A stretch of 64,000 bases of DNA, taken from Prevotella sp. E15-22. Its GTDB lineage: Bacteria > Bacteroidota > Bacteroidia > Bacteroidales > Bacteroidaceae. Each line of letters starts with the position of its first letter. The stretch's first letter is position 1. The notes below the pieces were generated by a model that ran no database searches, was not told where the DNA came from, and saw only the letters and a program-made list of their open reading frames with translations. Both the position numbers and the translations under genes were made by a program. The stretch spans positions 2,790,001 through 2,854,000 of the forward strand of contig NZ_CP096247.1 in NCBI RefSeq assembly GCF_023204875.1, given 5' to 3'. This document shows, in pieces, positions 19,801 through 30,343 of the stretch.

Positions 19801-21163
19801 GGTGCAGTGTTGGTGCACGGTTCAGCATCACAGGGTGACCCTTCATCACGTTCTCCAGGATATCCCAGATAACAGGCTCACGGCGGTCAACAATCTTCTT
19901 AGCGCTCTTCACCGTCTTCACGATACCGCGCTCAATGAGCTTACGGATGATGAATGGCTTATAGAGCTCAGCTGCCATCAACTTAGGCAGACCGCACTCA
20001 CCCATCTTCAGCTCAGGACCTACAACGATAACCGAACGGGCTGAGTAGTCCACACGCTTACCGAGCAAGTTCTGACGGAAACGACCCTGCTTACCTTTCA
20101 GTGAGTCAGAGAGAGACTTCAGAGGACGGTTACTGTCACTCTTTACAGCGCTCGACTTACGAGAGTTGTCGAAGAGTGAGTCAACAGCCTCCTGCAGCAT
20201 ACGCTTCTCATTTCTGAGAATCACCTCAGGAGCATGAATCTCCATGAGTCGCTTCAGACGGTTATTACGGATAATCACGCGACGATAAAGATCGTTCAAG
20301 TCAGAAGTAGCGAAACGGCCGCCATCCAGGGGAACGAGAGGACGCAACTCAGGAGGAGTAACAGGAATAATCTTCATGATCATCCACTCAGGACGGTTAA
20401 TGCCCTTCTCCACAGACGAGCGGAAAGCCTCTACCACCTGCAGACGCTTCAGAGCCTCGTTCTTACGCTGCTGTGAAGAGTCGGTGTTGGCACGGTCACG
20501 CAGTTCGTACGACAGAGAATCGAGGTCAAGCTGCTGGAGCAACTCGTAGATAGCCTCTGCACCCATCTTAGCAACGAACTTGTTGGGATCAGTATCATCC
20601 AAATAGTAGTTATCCTCAGAAAGCTGATTATCAAGGATCTCATTGTATTCCTCCTCAGACAGCAGGTCAAACTTCTGTGAGCCCAGCAGAGGATTACCCT
20701 CAGCATCCTTACGACCCTCCAGAGCACCTGGCTGGATAACGATATAGCGCTCGTAGTAGATAACAGCATCGAGCTTCTTGGTAGGCATTCCCAGCAGATA
20801 GCCGATCTTATTAGGCAGACTGCGGAAATACCAGATATGTGCCACGGGCACCACCAGCTCAATGTGACCGCTACGCTCACGACGAACCTTCTTCTCGGTC
20901 ACCTCAACACCGCATCGGTCGCACACGATACCCTTATAACGGATGCGCTTGTACTTTCCGCAGGCACACTCATAGTCCTTGGTAGGACCGAATATACGCT
21001 CACAGAACAGACCATCGCGCTCGGGCTTATAGGTACGGTAGTTGATAGTCTCTGGCTTGGTAACCTCACCAAAAGAACTCTCAAGGATCTGCTCAGGCGA
21101 AGCAAGACCAATGGTAATCTTGGTGAAATTATTCTTTGTCTTTGAATCTTTCTTGAAAGCCAT
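16832..21163 (-). CDS. rpoC: RNA polymerase beta' subunit
   Basis: 1443 residues. The catalytic aspartate triad [12 protein letters not shown] is present, with the N-terminal zinc-binding cluster ([14 protein letters not shown]...VCDRCGVEV), the second zinc site ([16 protein letters not shown]) and the trigger-loop region [19 protein letters not shown]. Size fits Bacteroidota RpoC. It follows rpoB by 38 nt and ends at a strong terminator. The region encodes long open frames on the opposite strand, which are composition artefacts. Confidence 0.99.
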   Translation of the reverse strand: MAFKKDSKTKNNFTKITIGLASPEQILESSFGEVTKPETINYRTYKPERDGLFCERIFGPTKDYECACGKYKRIRYKGIVCDRCGVEVTEKKVRRERSGHIELVVPVAHIWYFRSLPNKIGYLLGMPTKKLDAVIYYERYIVIQPGALEGRKDAEGNPLLGSQKFDLLSEEEYNEILDNQLSEDNYYLDDTDPNKFVAKMGAEAIYELLQQLDLDSLSYELRDRANTDSSQQRKNEALKRLQVVEAFRSSVEKGINRPEWMIMKIIPVTPPELRPLVPLDGGRFATSDLNDLYRRVIIRNNRLKRLMEIHAPEVILRNEKRMLQEAVDSLFDNSRKSSAVKSDSNRPLKSLSDSLKGKQGRFRQNLLGKRVDYSARSVIVVGPELKMGECGLPKLMAAELYKPFIIRKLIERGIVKTVKSAKKIVDRREPVIWDILENVMKGHPVMLNRAPTLHRLGIQAFQPKLIEGKAIQLHPLACTAFNADFDGDQMAVHLPLSNEAILETQLLMLQSHNILNPANGAPITVPSQDMVLGLYYITKIRPGAKGEGLSFYGPEEAIIAHNEGKCDLHAQVKVMVDDVVDGIKVRHQVETSVGRVIVNGIVPAEVGYVNKVISKKSLRDIIADVIKNVGFAEACEFLDGIKNLGYRMAYLAGLSFNLDDIIIPKEKADLIAKGNEEVQQITDNYNMGFITDNERYNQVIDTWTHVNNDIGNILMKEMTEADQGFNAVFMMLDSGARGSKDQIKQLSGIRGLMAKPQKAGAEGHQIIENPILSNFKEGMSVLEYFISTHGARKGLADTAMKTADAGYLTRRLVDVSHDVIINEEDCGTLRGLECTALKSGDEIISSLSERILGRVSVHDVVNPKTGDVIVPAGEEITEALADEIEKAEIEMVEIRSVLTCESKKGVCRKCYGRNLATRRMVQKGEAVGVIAAQAIGEPGTQLTLRTFHAGGVAANAAANASIVCKYESARIEFEEVRTVPFDEDGRECEMVVSRLGEMRFVDPNTKIVLSTVNLPYGSSLYFKNGDVISKGEKIAQWDPFNAVIVTEYAGTLKFNDVIEGVTFRAETDETTGLTEKIVTESKDKTKVPTCDVLDANGEKIGTYNFPVGGHVVVEDGQTVKTGETLVKIPRAAAKGGDITAGLPRVTELFEARNPSNPAVVSEIDGEVTMGKVKRGNREIIVTSKAGDQRKYLVSLSKQILVQEHDAVRAGTPLSDGAITPSDILAIKGPTAVQEYIVNEVQDVYRLQGIKINDKHFEIIVRQMMRKVQINDPGDTSFLEQEIVDKLDFAEENDRIWGKKVVTDAGDSENLKAGQIVTARRLRDENTSLKRRDLRTVQVRDAVPATSTQILQGITRAALQTKSFMSAASFQETTKVLNEAAIRGKQDHLEGMKENVICGHLIPAGTGLREFEKIIVGSKEEYERMQANRKNVLDFTGEAVIEEN

Positions 21164-21201
21164 ATTTCAATTTTCTTATTTACTTTTTTACCTTATTACC
21201 T

Positions 21202-24200
21202 TTAATCGAGGGTTACGCTCAGACCCAAGCCACGGAGCTCGTGCAGCAACACGTTCAGAGACTCAGGAATACCAGGAGTAGGCATGGGCTCACCCTTCAC
21301 AATGGCCTCATAAGCCTTTGAGCGACCTACGGTATCATCAGACTTGATAGTCAGGATCTCCTGCAGCACATGGCTGGCACCAAAGGCCTCCAGTGCCCAG
21401 ACCTCCATCTCACCGAAACGCTGACCACCGAACTGGGCCTTACCACCAAGAGGCTGCTGAGTGATGAGAGAGTACGGACCGATAGAACGGGCGTGCATCT
21501 TATCCTCAACCATGTGACCGAGTTTCAAGAAGTAAGTGATACCTACAGTAGCAGGCTGGTCGAAACGCTCACCAGTCTCACCGTCATACAGGTGAGTAGA
21601 GCAGAGACGAGGCAGACCGGCCTTGTCGGTCCAAGCAGCCAGATCGTCAAGCTTAGCACCGTCGAAGATAGGAGTAGCAAACTTCACGCCAAGACGCTTA
21701 CCGGCAGCACCGAGGATAGCCTCGAAGATCTGACCGAGGTTCATACGAGAAGGCACACCCAGCGGGTTCAGAACCAAGTCAACGGGACGGCCATCCTCGA
21801 GGAATGGCATATCCTCCTGACGTACGACCTTCGACACGATACCCTTGTTACCGTGACGACCGGCGAGCTTATCACCCACACCAATCTTACGCTTTTTGGC
21901 CACATATACCTTAGCCATCTGCAGGATGCCAGAAGGCAGCTCGTCACCAATGGTGATAGCAAACTTCTTACGCTTCATCTCAGCATCAAGCAGCTTGTAC
22001 TTCTTCATATAGTTGATGATGAGCTGACCAATGAGTTCATTCTTATGCTCATCATTTGTCCACTTGCTGGTCTGGATATCACCGTACTCCAAGTTCTTCA
22101 GGTTTGTCATAGTGAACTTAGAACCCTTAGAGATAACCTCTGCACCAGTATAGTCCTTCACACCCTGTGAGGTCTTACCCTTCGTGAGCTCCAGCAGCTT
22201 GTCAACCAGGATATCCTTTAGGTCGTCAACCTTAGCCTGGTACTCATCATCAATCTTAGCCAGCACGATCTTATCCTGCTGCTTGGTCTGACGAGTCTTG
22301 ATAGCACGAGCGAAGAGCTTCTTATCGATAACGACACCAGTCAGTGAGGGGTTAGCCTTCAAAGAAGAGTCCTTCACATCACCTGCCTTATCACCGAAGA
22401 TAGCGCGGAGCAACTTCTCCTCAGGTGAAGGATCGCTCTCACCCTTAGGTGAAATCTTACCAATCAGGATATCGCCGGGCTCTACACGAGCACCCACACG
22501 GATCACACCGTTCTCGTCCAGATCCTTGGTAGCCTCTTCACTCACATTAGGAATATCAGAGGTGAACTCCTCCACGCCACGCTTGGTCTCACGCACGTCG
22601 AGTGAGTACTCATCCACGTGAACAGAGGTCAGCACGTCCTCACGAACGATACGCTCGTTCAGCACGATAGCATCCTCATAGTTATAACCCTTCCAAGGCA
22701 TGTAAGCCACCAGCAGGTTGCGACCCAGAGCCAACTCACCATTCTCAGTAGCATAACCCTCAGTCAGGATATCACCCTTCTTCACACGCTGGCCCTTATT
22801 ACAGATAGGACGCAGGTCGATAGTCATGTTCTGGTTGGTACGGCGGAACTTAGCGATACGATATTCCTTCAGAGCAGGCTCGAAGCTTACGAACTCCTCA
22901 TCCTCGGTGCGGTCGTAGAGAATACGGATGGTTGTAGCATCCACATACTCAATCACGCCATCACCCTCGGCGGTAACCATGGTGCGAGAATCCTCACACA
23001 CCTGCTTCTCAATACCAGTACCCACAATAGGAGCCTCGTTATGGAGCAGGGGCACAGCCTGACGCATCATGTTCGATCCCATCAGTGCACGGTGAGCATC
23101 ATCGTGCTCCAAGAAAGGAATCAGCGAAGCTGCGATAGAGGCAATCTGCTGAGGTGACACATCCATGAGGTTCACTTCTGTGGGAGGAACCACGGGGAAG
23201 TCAGCATCCTGACGACACTTAACGACAGGACGGATAAACGTACCATCATCGTTCAGAGGTGCATTACCCTGACCAATAATGAAGTTCTCCTCCTCCTCGG
23301 CAGTCAGATATACAATATCGTCGTTATTCAGATTGGCAATACCATTCTCCACCTTACGATAAGGAGTCTGGATAAAGCCAAGATCATTAATCTTAGCATA
23401 CACACAGAGAGAAGAGATCAGACCAATGTTAGGTCCCTCAGGACTCTCAATAGGACACAGACGACCATAGTGTGTATAGTGTACGTCACGCACCTCGAAG
23501 CCAGCACGCTCACGTGACAGACCGCCAGGACCCAGAGCAGAGAGACGACGCTTGTGAGTCACCTCGGCCAGCGGGTTGGTTTGGTCCATGAATTGAGACA
23601 GAGGATTGGTTCCGAAGAACGAGTTGATAACACTCGAGATAGTCTTCGCGTTAATCAGATCCATCGGGGTGAACACCTCATTGTCACGCACGTTCATGCG
23701 CTCACGGATGGTGCGGCTCATACGAGCCAGACCGATAGAGAACTGATTAGACAGCTGCTCACCGACGGTACGTACGCGACGGTTAGACAGGTGGTCAATA
23801 TCATCGACAGTAGCCTTCGAGTTGATCAACTGAATGAGATACTTGATAATCTCAATAATATCTTCCTTAGTCAGGACGCGAACATCCATTTCGGTGTCGA
23901 GACCCAACTTCTTATTGATACGGTAACGACCAACATCACCCAGGTCATAACGTTTATCAGAGAAGAACAGGTTCTGGATAACCTCACGTGCACTGGCATC
24001 ATCGGCAGGATCTGCGTTACGCAACTGACGATAGATGTAAAGCACGGCCTCCTTCTCAGAGTTACTGGGGTCTTTGGCCAATGTATTGAAGATGATAGAA
24101 TAGTCCTGAGCAACAGACTCGTCCTTGTGAACCAAGATGGTCTGAGCACCGCTCTCAAGAATATCCATCATGTTGTCTTCCGTGATTTCAGTCTCACGGT

Positions 24201-25014
24201 CCATGATGACCTCGTTACGCTCGATAGAAACAACTTCGCCAGTATCCTCATCAACGAAGTCCTCGTTCCAGCTCTTCAGCACACGGGCAGCCAACTTACA
24301 ACCGATAACCTCCTTCAGAGCCTTCTTACTTACCTTAACCTCCTCGGCCAGGTCGAAGATCTGCAGGATGTCCTTATCGGTTTCAAAACCGATGGCACGC
24401 AACAGTGTAGTAACAGGCAACTTCTTCTTACGATCGATGTAAGCATACATCACGTTGTTAATGTCAGTAGCGAACTCAATCCAAGAACCCTTAAAAGGTA
24501 TGATACGGGCTGAATACAGCAGTGAGCCATTAGCATGAACGCTCTGGCCGAAGAATACACCAGGTGAACGGTGCAACTGCGATACAACCACACGTTCGGC
24601 ACCATTGATCACAAAGGTACCGTTAGCAGTCATGTAAGGGATAGGACCAAGGAACACATCCTGAATAACTGTACCGAAATCCTCATGATCAGGGTCAGTG
24701 CAATACAGCTTCAGCTTGGCCTTCAAAGGTACGCTATAGGTCAGACCGCGCTCCAAGCACTCGTCGATGGTGTAGCGGGGCGGGTCAATATAGTAATCCA
24801 AGAACTCAAGAACAAAGTTGTTACGAGTATCTGTGATAGGGAAGTTCTCTGCGAAAACCTTATACAGACCATCGTTCTTGCGTTCCTCAGGCGGAGTGTC
24901 CAACTGCAGGAAGTCTTTGAAAGACTTTAATTGCACATCGAGGAAATCAGGTAACGGCATCGGATTCTTGACGCTGCCAAAATTTACTCTATTGTCTATT
25001 ACTTTCGAAGTCAT
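21202..25014 (-). CDS. rpoB: RNA polymerase beta subunit
   Basis: 1270 residues. The rifampicin-pocket segment [20 protein letters not shown] keeps the Asp, His and Ser residues whose changes give resistance, so it looks wild type. Other landmarks are [10 protein letters not shown], the [14 protein letters not shown] active-site region ([19 protein letters not shown]) and the C-terminal [20 protein letters not shown] clamp segment. It lies 124 nt after rplL, with a hairpin between them at 25084-25116. Confidence 0.99.
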   Translation of the reverse strand: MTSKVIDNRVNFGSVKNPMPLPDFLDVQLKSFKDFLQLDTPPEERKNDGLYKVFAENFPITDTRNNFVLEFLDYYIDPPRYTIDECLERGLTYSVPLKAKLKLYCTDPDHEDFGTVIQDVFLGPIPYMTANGTFVINGAERVVVSQLHRSPGVFFGQSVHANGSLLYSARIIPFKGSWIEFATDINNVMYAYIDRKKKLPVTTLLRAIGFETDKDILQIFDLAEEVKVSKKALKEVIGCKLAARVLKSWNEDFVDEDTGEVVSIERNEVIMDRETEITEDNMMDILESGAQTILVHKDESVAQDYSIIFNTLAKDPSNSEKEAVLYIYRQLRNADPADDASAREVIQNLFFSDKRYDLGDVGRYRINKKLGLDTEMDVRVLTKEDIIEIIKYLIQLINSKATVDDIDHLSNRRVRTVGEQLSNQFSIGLARMSRTIRERMNVRDNEVFTPMDLINAKTISSVINSFFGTNPLSQFMDQTNPLAEVTHKRRLSALGPGGLSRERAGFEVRDVHYTHYGRLCPIESPEGPNIGLISSLCVYAKINDLGFIQTPYRKVENGIANLNNDDIVYLTAEEEENFIIGQGNAPLNDDGTFIRPVVKCRQDADFPVVPPTEVNLMDVSPQQIASIAASLIPFLEHDDAHRALMGSNMMRQAVPLLHNEAPIVGTGIEKQVCEDSRTMVTAEGDGVIEYVDATTIRILYDRTEDEEFVSFEPALKEYRIAKFRRTNQNMTIDLRPICNKGQRVKKGDILTEGYATENGELALGRNLLVAYMPWKGYNYEDAIVLNERIVREDVLTSVHVDEYSLDVRETKRGVEEFTSDIPNVSEEATKDLDENGVIRVGARVEPGDILIGKISPKGESDPSPEEKLLRAIFGDKAGDVKDSSLKANPSLTGVVIDKKLFARAIKTRQTKQQDKIVLAKIDDEYQAKVDDLKDILVDKLLELTKGKTSQGVKDYTGAEVISKGSKFTMTNLKNLEYGDIQTSKWTNDEHKNELIGQLIINYMKKYKLLDAEMKRKKFAITIGDELPSGILQMAKVYVAKKRKIGVGDKLAGRHGNKGIVSKVVRQEDMPFLEDGRPVDLVLNPLGVPSRMNLGQIFEAILGAAGKRLGVKFATPIFDGAKLDDLAAWTDKAGLPRLCSTHLYDGETGERFDQPATVGITYFLKLGHMVEDKMHARSIGPYSLITQQPLGGKAQFGGQRFGEMEVWALEAFGASHVLQEILTIKSDDTVGRSKAYEAIVKGEPMPTPGIPESLNVLLHELRGLGLSVTLD

Positions 25015-25083
25015 AAATAAATGATTATTTGTTTGATCCGGAACTTCCGGGGAATCCGGGTAAACCGGACTAAGACAAGAAAA

Positions 25084-25116
25084 GGTTAGGAACCCTCTAC
25101 TGGAGAGTCCCTAACC
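25084..25116 (-). terminator. Partial terminator / attenuator between rplL and rpoB
   Basis: Minus strand GGTTAGGGACTCTC, loop, GAGGGTTCCTAACC, followed by TTTTCTTG. A strong hairpin with a short T-rich tail 22 nt after rplL and 69 nt before rpoB. Known attenuators in the same place in E. coli lower rpoBC transcription relative to r-proteins; the same role is inferred here. Confidence 0.7.
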
Positions 25117-25138
25117 AAAAGTTATTGTTGTGCTTAAA

Positions 25139-25519
25139 TTACTTCAGCTCAACTACGGCACCAGCAGCCTCGATAGCCTTCTTCAGGTTCTCAGCCTCTT
25201 CCTTAGACAGGCCTTCCTTAACAGTAGCAGGAACAGCGTCTACGAGGTCCTTAGCTTCCTTCAGACCGAGACCGCAAGCCTCTTTAACTGCCTTTACAAC
25301 CTGCAACTTAGCAGCACCAGCCTCCTTCAGAATTACATCGAAAGAAGACTTCTCCTCAGCTGCGGGAGCAGCGCCACCAGCAGCAGGACCAGCAGCTACA
25401 GCAACGGCTGCAGCAGCAGGCTCAATTCCATACTCGTCCTTCAGGACTGTTGCCAACTCGTTAACTTCTTTTACAGTAAGGTTTACCAACTCTTCTGCAA
25501 TAGCTTTGATATCTGCCAT
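25139..25519 (-). CDS. rplL: 50S ribosomal protein L7/L12 (bL12)
   Basis: Stalk protein present in several copies that recruits translational GTPases. 126 residues: an N-terminal dimerisation helix ([20 protein letters not shown]), an Ala/Pro/Gly-rich hinge (about 34-54), and the C-terminal domain with [20 protein letters not shown] and [21 protein letters not shown] strong hairpin follows before rpoB. Confidence 0.98.
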   Translation of the reverse strand: MADIKAIAEELVNLTVKEVNELATVLKDEYGIEPAAAAVAVAAGPAAGGAAPAAEEKSSFDVILKEAGAAKLQVVKAVKEACGLGLKEAKDLVDAVPATVKEGLSKEEAENLKKAIEAAGAVVELK

Positions 25520-25569
25520 TTTATTTAAAATTTTAATTGTTTTTAATGTTAATGAAATTACTTTTTCGC

Positions 25570-26085
25570 TTATTTGTTACGCTCAGCGATAGCGTCAAGC
25601 AGACCGTGGACCTTGCCACCGGCATTCAAGCCAGAAACAACATTCTTGATCGGCGACTGCAGCAAAGCCACAACCTCGGCGATAAGCTCGTTCTTGCTCT
25701 TGATAGCAACCAACTCGGCAAGTTTGTCAGCACCAACAAAGATGCTTTCCTCGGCATAGGCACCCTTCAATGCAGGAATGCCGTCCTTCTCATATTCCTT
25801 GAGGAGTTTTGCAGGAACATTAGCTGTCTGTGCGAACATAACAGCAGTGTTACCCTTCAAGCAGTCATACAGGGGAGAGAAATCAATCTCCGAAGCCTCA
25901 AAAGCCTTGTGGAGCAGGGTGTTCTTAACAACAACCAATTTGATTTCGTTCTTGAAGCACTTGCGACGTAGGTCGCTTGTCTTCTCAGCGTTCAGTCCAG
26001 CCAGGTCGACCAGATAGAAATGAGGATACTGCTTCAGTTTCTCACCAAGTTCTACGATGATAGTATCTTTTACTTCCTTTTTCAT
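25570..26085 (-). CDS. rplJ: 50S ribosomal protein L10 (uL10)
   Basis: L10 anchors the L7/L12 stalk. 171 residues with [20 protein letters not shown] and the C-terminal helix that binds L12 dimers. It lies between rplA (20 nt) and rplL (50 nt). In other bacteria L10 represses this unit through the rplJ leader; the short gap here leaves little room for such a site. Confidence 0.97.
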   Translation of the reverse strand: MKKEVKDTIIVELGEKLKQYPHFYLVDLAGLNAEKTSDLRRKCFKNEIKLVVVKNTLLHKAFEASEIDFSPLYDCLKGNTAVMFAQTANVPAKLLKEYEKDGIPALKGAYAEESIFVGADKLAELVAIKSKNELIAEVVALLQSPIKNVVSGLNAGGKVHGLLDAIAERNK

Positions 26086-26105
26086 TTGTCTAATCTTTTA
26101 ACGAG

Positions 26106-26798
26106 TTATTCAACTGATTTAGGATCGATCTTGATACCCTTACTCATAGTGCTTGAAAGGAAGATACTCTTAATATAAGTACCCTTAGCAGCAGCAGGCT
26201 TCAACTTGATAATAGTAGCGACGAACTCCTTGGCATTCTCGAAGATCTGATCAGCGGTGAAGTTGATCTTACCGATTGATGTGTGCACGATACCGGCCTT
26301 ATCAACCTTAAAGTCAATCTTACCCTGCTTTACTTCCTTAACTGCCTTGGCGACGTCCATAGTTACAGTGCCACTCTTGGGGTTAGGCATCAGTCCACGA
26401 GGACCGAGCACGCGGCCCAAAGGACCGAGCTTACCCATGCATGAAGGCATCGTAATGATCACATCAACATCAGTCCAACCGCCCTTGATCTTTTCGATAT
26501 ATTCATCGAGACCAACATAGTCGGCACCAGCTTCCTTAGCGGCAGCCTCCTGATCAGGAGTACAGAGAGCGAGAACGCGAGTAACCTTACCAGTACCGTT
26601 AGGCAGCGAAACAACGCCACGAACCATCTGGTTAGCCTTACGCGGGTCAACGCCCAAGCGTACATCGATATCAACAGAAGCATCAAACTTGGTTGTGGTA
26701 ATTTCCTTAACCAATGCTGCAGCTTCCTTCAAAGAGTATGCTTTCCCTGCTTCAACCTTATCAGCTACCAACTTTTGATTTTTTGTCAGTTTACTCAT
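26106..26798 (-). CDS. rplA: 50S ribosomal protein L1 (uL1)
   Basis: L1 forms the mobile stalk at the E site and often represses its own operon. 230 residues: [20 protein letters not shown], the central domain [20 protein letters not shown], and [20 protein letters not shown] at the C-terminus. It follows rplK by 23 nt. Confidence 0.98.
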   Translation of the reverse strand: MSKLTKNQKLVADKVEAGKAYSLKEAAALVKEITTTKFDASVDIDVRLGVDPRKANQMVRGVVSLPNGTGKVTRVLALCTPDQEAAAKEAGADYVGLDEYIEKIKGGWTDVDVIITMPSCMGKLGPLGRVLGPRGLMPNPKSGTVTMDVAKAVKEVKQGKIDFKVDKAGIVHTSIGKINFTADQIFENAKEFVATIIKLKPAAAKGTYIKSIFLSSTMSKGIKIDPKSVE

Positions 26799-26821
26799 TG
26801 TCTTAAAATTGAAGTTATTTG

Positions 26822-27262
26822 TTATTCACCAGGGAAATCCCCTTTTACAGTAATACCCATACTACGAGCAGTACCAGCAATCAGCTTCATAGCAGACTCA
26901 ATTGTGAAACAGTTGAGGTCAGCCATTTTATCTTCTGCGATAGCGCGAACCTGATCCCATGTTACGGTAGCAACCTTCTTACGGTTAGGCTCAGCACTTC
27001 CACTCTTCACCTTCGCAGCCTCGAGCAACTGAACAGCTGCGGGAGGAGTCTTGATGACAAAGCTGAATGACTTGTCGGCGTAGTAAGTGATAACAACAGG
27101 AAGAACCTTACCTGCCTTATCCTGGGTTCTGGCGTTGAACTCTTTGCAGAATCCCATGATGTTAATACCCTTTGAACCAAGAGCAGGTCCTACGGGAGGT
27201 GAGGGATTTGCAGCGCCACCTTTAATCTGTAATTTGATTAATCCAGCAACTTCTTTAGCCAT
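26822..27262 (-). CDS. rplK: 50S ribosomal protein L11 (uL11)
   Basis: L11 builds the GTPase-associated centre and mediates stringent response sensing. 146 residues with the proline-rich N-terminus [20 protein letters not shown] and the RNA-binding C-terminal domain [13 protein letters not shown]. The 94-nt gap to nusG folds into several mutually exclusive stems (27300-27360). Confidence 0.98.
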   Translation of the reverse strand: MAKEVAGLIKLQIKGGAANPSPPVGPALGSKGINIMGFCKEFNARTQDKAGKVLPVVITYYADKSFSFVIKTPPAAVQLLEAAKVKSGSAEPNRKKVATVTWDQVRAIAEDKMADLNCFTIESAMKLIAGTARSMGITVKGDFPGE

Positions 27263-27299
27263 TTCTTTTTAATAATTTTGAATGTTTTGCATATAAGTC

Positions 27300-27360
27300 A
27301 TAGAGTGGAAGCCTCTAGTGACCGTATACTAGAACGGCGCACGTAACAATTACGCTCTAT
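27300..27360 (-). promoter_or_regulatory. Folded intercistronic RNA between nusG and rplK
   Basis: Pairings visible: outer ATAGAG/CTCTAT (27300-27305 with 27355-27360, the latter covering the nusG stop), CCGT/ACGG (27322-27325 with 27334-27337), CGTAA/TTACG (27342-27346 with 27350-27354), and an alternative TAGAG/CTCTA (27301-27305 with 27313-27317) that competes with the outer stem. A two-state r-protein leader for rplK-rplA is a plausible but untested reading. Confidence 0.4.
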
Positions 27361-27902
27361 TCTTTCTCTACTTGATTAAATCCAAGTTCCAAAGGTGTTT
27401 TTCGTCCGAAGATCTTAACCATCACCTTCAACTTGCGCTTCTCAGCGTTAACCTCTTCGATAATACCACTGAATCCGCTGAAAGGACCATCGGTCACCTT
27501 CACAGCCTCATCAACAGTGTAAGGTACAGTTACCTCTTCTGTTCTGATAGCAGTATCCTCAACGGTGCCAAGAATTCTATTAATATCAGCCTGACGAACA
27601 GGACTGGGATTATCCATTCCACCCAAAAAGCCAAGCACATTAGGAATAAAGCGCAGTGTATGAGCAGTCTCACCATCCAGGCGAGCCTCAACGAGAACAT
27701 AGCCAGGGAGGAACAACTTCTCCTTGACCACGCGCTTTCCATTGCGAAGCTGGGCATACTTTTCTGTAGGCAGCAAAATCTGGCCTACATTTGCAGCCAG
27801 CATTTCGTTATTCTTCATCAGTGCCTCCAGATACTCCTTGACCTTAGCCTCTTTACCGCTAACAGCCTTCAGGACATACCATTTCTTTCCAGTTTCTGCC
27901 AT
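27357..27902 (-). CDS. nusG: Transcription termination/antitermination factor NusG
   Basis: NusG bridges RNA polymerase to ribosomes or Rho. 181 residues: the NGN domain ([20 protein letters not shown] ... [20 protein letters not shown]) and a C-terminal KOW domain ([20 protein letters not shown]). It lies directly downstream of secE (21 nt), the near-universal pair. Confidence 0.97.
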   Translation of the reverse strand: MAETGKKWYVLKAVSGKEAKVKEYLEALMKNNEMLAANVGQILLPTEKYAQLRNGKRVVKEKLFLPGYVLVEARLDGETAHTLRFIPNVLGFLGGMDNPSPVRQADINRILGTVEDTAIRTEEVTVPYTVDEAVKVTDGPFSGFSGIIEEVNAEKRKLKVMVKIFGRKTPLELGFNQVEKE

Positions 27903-27923
27903 TACCTAATCTACTATATAGCA

Positions 27924-28121
27924 TTAGCCCGGATAAACCAGGCTCATGATTTGTTCAAATATCTTGTCCATTACGAAGACAACCAAAGCAATAATCAGCG
28001 AAGCCGACAGTACTAACACAGCACTTCCAGTGAGCTCCTTAGATGTAGGCCAAGTTACCTTATGTGCCAACTCATCATAGCACACCTGACAATACTTGAA
28101 AAACTTCTTGAAAATATTCAT
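27924..28121 (-). CDS. secE: Preprotein translocase subunit SecE
   Basis: 65 residues, the short single-span form. An N-terminal amphipathic helix (FFKYCQVCYDELAHKVTWPT, containing the conserved KVTWP motif) is followed by one transmembrane segment (about 32-55). It clamps SecY in the inner membrane. It lies between tRNA-Trp and nusG, the classic order. Confidence 0.96.
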   Translation of the reverse strand: MNIFKKFFKYCQVCYDELAHKVTWPTSKELTGSAVLVLSASLIIALVVFVMDKIFEQIMSLVYPG

Positions 28122-28137
28122 CTCTTTTATTATTTAG

Positions 28138-28210
28138 CACGGGAAGGAGGACTCGAACCCACGACCCTCGGTTTTGGAGACCGATGCTCTACCAACTGAG
28201 CTATTCCCGT
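28138..28210 (-). tRNA. tRNA-Trp (anticodon CCA)
   Basis: 73 nt without encoded CCA. The acceptor stem ACGGGAA/TTCCCGT closes it, the D arm reads TAGCTCAGTTGGTAGAGCA and the T arm GTGGGTTCGAGTCC. The anticodon loop is CTCCAAA. It is placed between tuf and secE, as in many bacteria. Confidence 0.97.
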
Positions 28211-28214
28211 AAGT

Positions 28215-28240
28215 AAGCCCCCACCCTAGAGCGGGGGCTT
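28215..28240 (-). promoter_or_regulatory. GC-rich hairpin between tuf and tRNA-Trp
   Basis: An 8-bp stem AAGCCCCC/GGGGGCTT with a 10-nt loop ends 4 nt before the mature tRNA 5' end. On the minus strand no T-run follows, so it is more likely a processing or mRNA 3'-end protection element than a terminator. Confidence 0.5.
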
Positions 28241-28291
28241 CTTTTATCTAGTGTTACTAGAATTCTTAGATGATCTAGAGATCAGAGGAGA

Positions 28292-29476
28292 TTAGTCCTC
28301 ATATACCTCAGTGATCTGGCCTGAACCTACGGTACGACCACCCTCGCGGATAGCGAAACGCAGACCCTTGTTCAGAGCAACAGCGTAGATCAGCTCAACA
28401 GTGATCTCAACGTTGTCACCAGGCATTACCATCTCAACACCCTCGGGCAGGTGAATCTCACCGGTGCAGTCCATGGTGCGGAGGTAGAACTGAGGACGAT
28501 ACTTGTTTCCGAATGGAGTGTGACGACCACCCTCTTCCTTCTTCAGAACGTAGATAGAAGCCTTGAACTTCTTGAAAGGCTTGATCTGTCCGGGATGGCA
28601 GAGCACCATACCACGCTTGATCTCGTTCTTATCGATACCGCGGAGCAGCAGACCTACGTTATCACCAGCCTGACCCTCATCGAGGAGCTTGCGGAACATC
28701 TCAACACCAGTTACAACTGAGTTCTTATCCTCACCAAGACCGAGCAGCTCAACAGCGTCACCAACGTGGATAACACCAGTCTCGATACGACCAGTAGCAA
28801 CAGTACCACGGCCAGTGATTGAGAATACGTCCTCAACAGGCATCAAGAAAGGCTTATCGGTAGCACGAGGAGGCTCCTGGATCCAAGTGTCGCAGGTATC
28901 CATCAGCTCCATCACCTTCTGCTCCCACTTCTCAACACCGTTCAGGGCGCCAAGAGCAGAACCACGAATGATAGGAGTCTCATCCTCGAACTCGTACTGA
29001 GCGAGAATCTCCTGAACCTCCATCTCAACGAGCTCCAGCATCTCCTCATCCTCAACCATATCGCACTTGTTCAGGAATACAACCAGACGGGGAACGTTTA
29101 CCTGACGAGCGAGCAGAACGTGCTCACGAGTCTGAGGCATAGGACCGTCAGTAGCAGCAACAACCAGAATAGCACCGTCCATCTGAGCAGCACCAGTTAC
29201 CATGTTCTTCACATAGTCGGCGTGTCCCGGGCAGTCAACGTGAGCGTAGTGACGCAGCTTGGTCTCGTACTCAACGTGAGCAGTGTTAATAGTGATACCA
29301 CGCTCCTTCTCCTCGGGAGCATTGTCAATCTGGTCGAAAGACTTAACCTCAGAAAGACCAGCCTTAGCCAGCACAGTGGTGATAGCAGCGGTCAGAGTAG
29401 TCTTACCATGGTCAACGTGACCAATTGTACCAATGTTTACGTGCGGTTTGGTACGCACAAATGTCTCTTTTGCCAT
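28292..29476 (-). CDS. tuf: Elongation factor Tu
   Basis: GTPase that delivers aminoacyl-tRNA. 394 residues with G1 GHVDHGKT, switch [23 protein letters not shown] and NKCDMV, and the C-terminal [13 protein letters not shown]. The sole tuf in the window, placed after a four-tRNA cluster as tufB is in E. coli. Confidence 0.99.
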   Translation of the reverse strand: MAKETFVRTKPHVNIGTIGHVDHGKTTLTAAITTVLAKAGLSEVKSFDQIDNAPEEKERGITINTAHVEYETKLRHYAHVDCPGHADYVKNMVTGAAQMDGAILVVAATDGPMPQTREHVLLARQVNVPRLVVFLNKCDMVEDEEMLELVEMEVQEILAQYEFEDETPIIRGSALGALNGVEKWEQKVMELMDTCDTWIQEPPRATDKPFLMPVEDVFSITGRGTVATGRIETGVIHVGDAVELLGLGEDKNSVVTGVEMFRKLLDEGQAGDNVGLLLRGIDKNEIKRGMVLCHPGQIKPFKKFKASIYVLKKEEGGRHTPFGNKYRPQFYLRTMDCTGEIHLPEGVEMVMPGDNVEITVELIYAVALNKGLRFAIREGGRTVGSGQITEVYED

Positions 29477-29544
29477 TGTTTTGTTGTTTTATTAATTTTG
29501 TGAATATACTTATGTTTTTGCTCCTCCAATCGGTCCTCAGAGAG

Positions 29545-29616
<72 letters not shown>

Positions 29617-29629
29617 ATTTTGTTTATAG

Positions 29630-29702
29630 AGCGGAAAACGGGGCTCAAACCCGCGACCCCCAGCTTGGAAGGCTAGTGCTCTATCAACTGAGCTATTTCC
29701 GC
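29630..29702 (-). tRNA. tRNA-Gly (anticodon TCC)
   Basis: 73 nt with the U73 discriminator usual for bacterial Gly tRNAs. Acceptor GCGGAAA/TTTCCGC, anticodon loop CTTCCAA, T loop GTTTGAG. Confidence 0.96.
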
Positions 29703-29721
29703 AAAAACCATCTCGTGAGAG

Positions 29722-29804
29722 TGGGTGCTGATGGATTCGAACCACCGAAGTCGAAAGACAGCAGATTTACAGTCTGCCCCATTTGGCCACTCTGGAAAAC
29801 ACCC
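29722..29804 (-). tRNA. tRNA-Tyr (anticodon GTA)
   Basis: 83 nt, class II with a long variable arm. Acceptor starts GGGTG on the 5' side and ends CACCC on the 3' side. Anticodon stem-loop CAGACTGTAAATCTG; T arm GGTGGTTCGAATCCATC. Confidence 0.96.
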
Positions 29805-29831
29805 AAAAGTCTTGCGTCCCAACTTGCTTTG

Positions 29832-29905
29832 AGCCTCTTGTCGGATTCGAACCAACGACCCCGAGATTACAAATCACGTGCTCTGGCCAACTGAGCTAAA
29901 GAGGC
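29832..29905 (-). tRNA. tRNA-Thr (anticodon TGT)
   Basis: 74 nt. Acceptor GCCTCTT/AAGAGGC, anticodon loop TTTGTAA, T arm TTGGTTCGAATCCGA. First gene of the cluster. The order Thr(TGT)-Tyr-Gly-Thr(GGT)-tuf equals thrU-tyrU-glyT-thrT-tufB of E. coli. Confidence 0.96.
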
Positions 29906-29958
29906 TTTTCTAAGCAGCCGTTCTCTATTCAGATTTACGACCTGTTGGAAAACGGCTG

Positions 29959-29989
29959 CAAAGTTACTACTTATTTTTGAATTACCAAA
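29959..29989 (-). promoter_or_regulatory. Promoter of the tRNA-tuf operon
   Basis: Minus strand TTTG at 29986-29989, 19 nt, then TAACTTTG at 29959-29966, a full match to the Bacteroidota promoter form, about 50 nt before the first tRNA. Confidence 0.85.
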
Positions 29990-30006
29990 ACTTTTCCTTG
30001 ATTTTT

Positions 30007-30306
30007 TTAGTAATTTCTCAATTTTTCCTTGAATTTCTGCAATTGAGCCCTCATAGAGTCAACGCAGAGATCTATACTCTCTTCAAATGTGTCGCTAACC
30101 TTCTCTACTCTTAGTGTATTTCCAGGGACTGCCACTTGCAAACTGGCTTCCTTATTCTGGGCGGTAGCAGGCTTTACGACCTTTAATTGCACCTCTACTT
30201 TCTGTATATCTTCGTACGACTTTTCTAACTTGGCGACTTTCTTTTCGATAAACGCCTCTAACTTCTCGGTAGCGTCGAAATGGATCGACTGAATCTTAAT
30301 TTCCAT
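30007..30306 (-). CDS. hpf: Ribosome hibernation-promoting factor, short form
   Basis: 99 residues of the HPF/YfiA family, which binds the 30S decoding region and inactivates ribosomes in stationary phase. The sequence has the beta-alpha-beta-beta-beta-alpha pattern: MEIKIQSIHFDATEKLEAFI, then the helix KKVAKLEKSYEDIQKVEVQL, and the terminal helix FEESIDLCVDSMRAQLQKFK. No C-terminal extension, so it is the short type. It lies 37 nt after the recombinase gene with no separate promoter seen, so the two are probably co-transcribed. Confidence 0.93.
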   Translation of the reverse strand: MEIKIQSIHFDATEKLEAFIEKKVAKLEKSYEDIQKVEVQLKVVKPATAQNKEASLQVAVPGNTLRVEKVSDTFEESIDLCVDSMRAQLQKFKEKLRNY

Positions 30307-30343
30307 AGTTACCTCCTATTTTAATAAGTTAAACTATAAAGGT

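Noticed and set aside
28215..28240. Terminator of tuf
   Set aside because: On the tuf strand the hairpin is followed by ACTTACGGG and the tRNA, with no T-run; the T-rich side faces the opposite strand where no gene ends.
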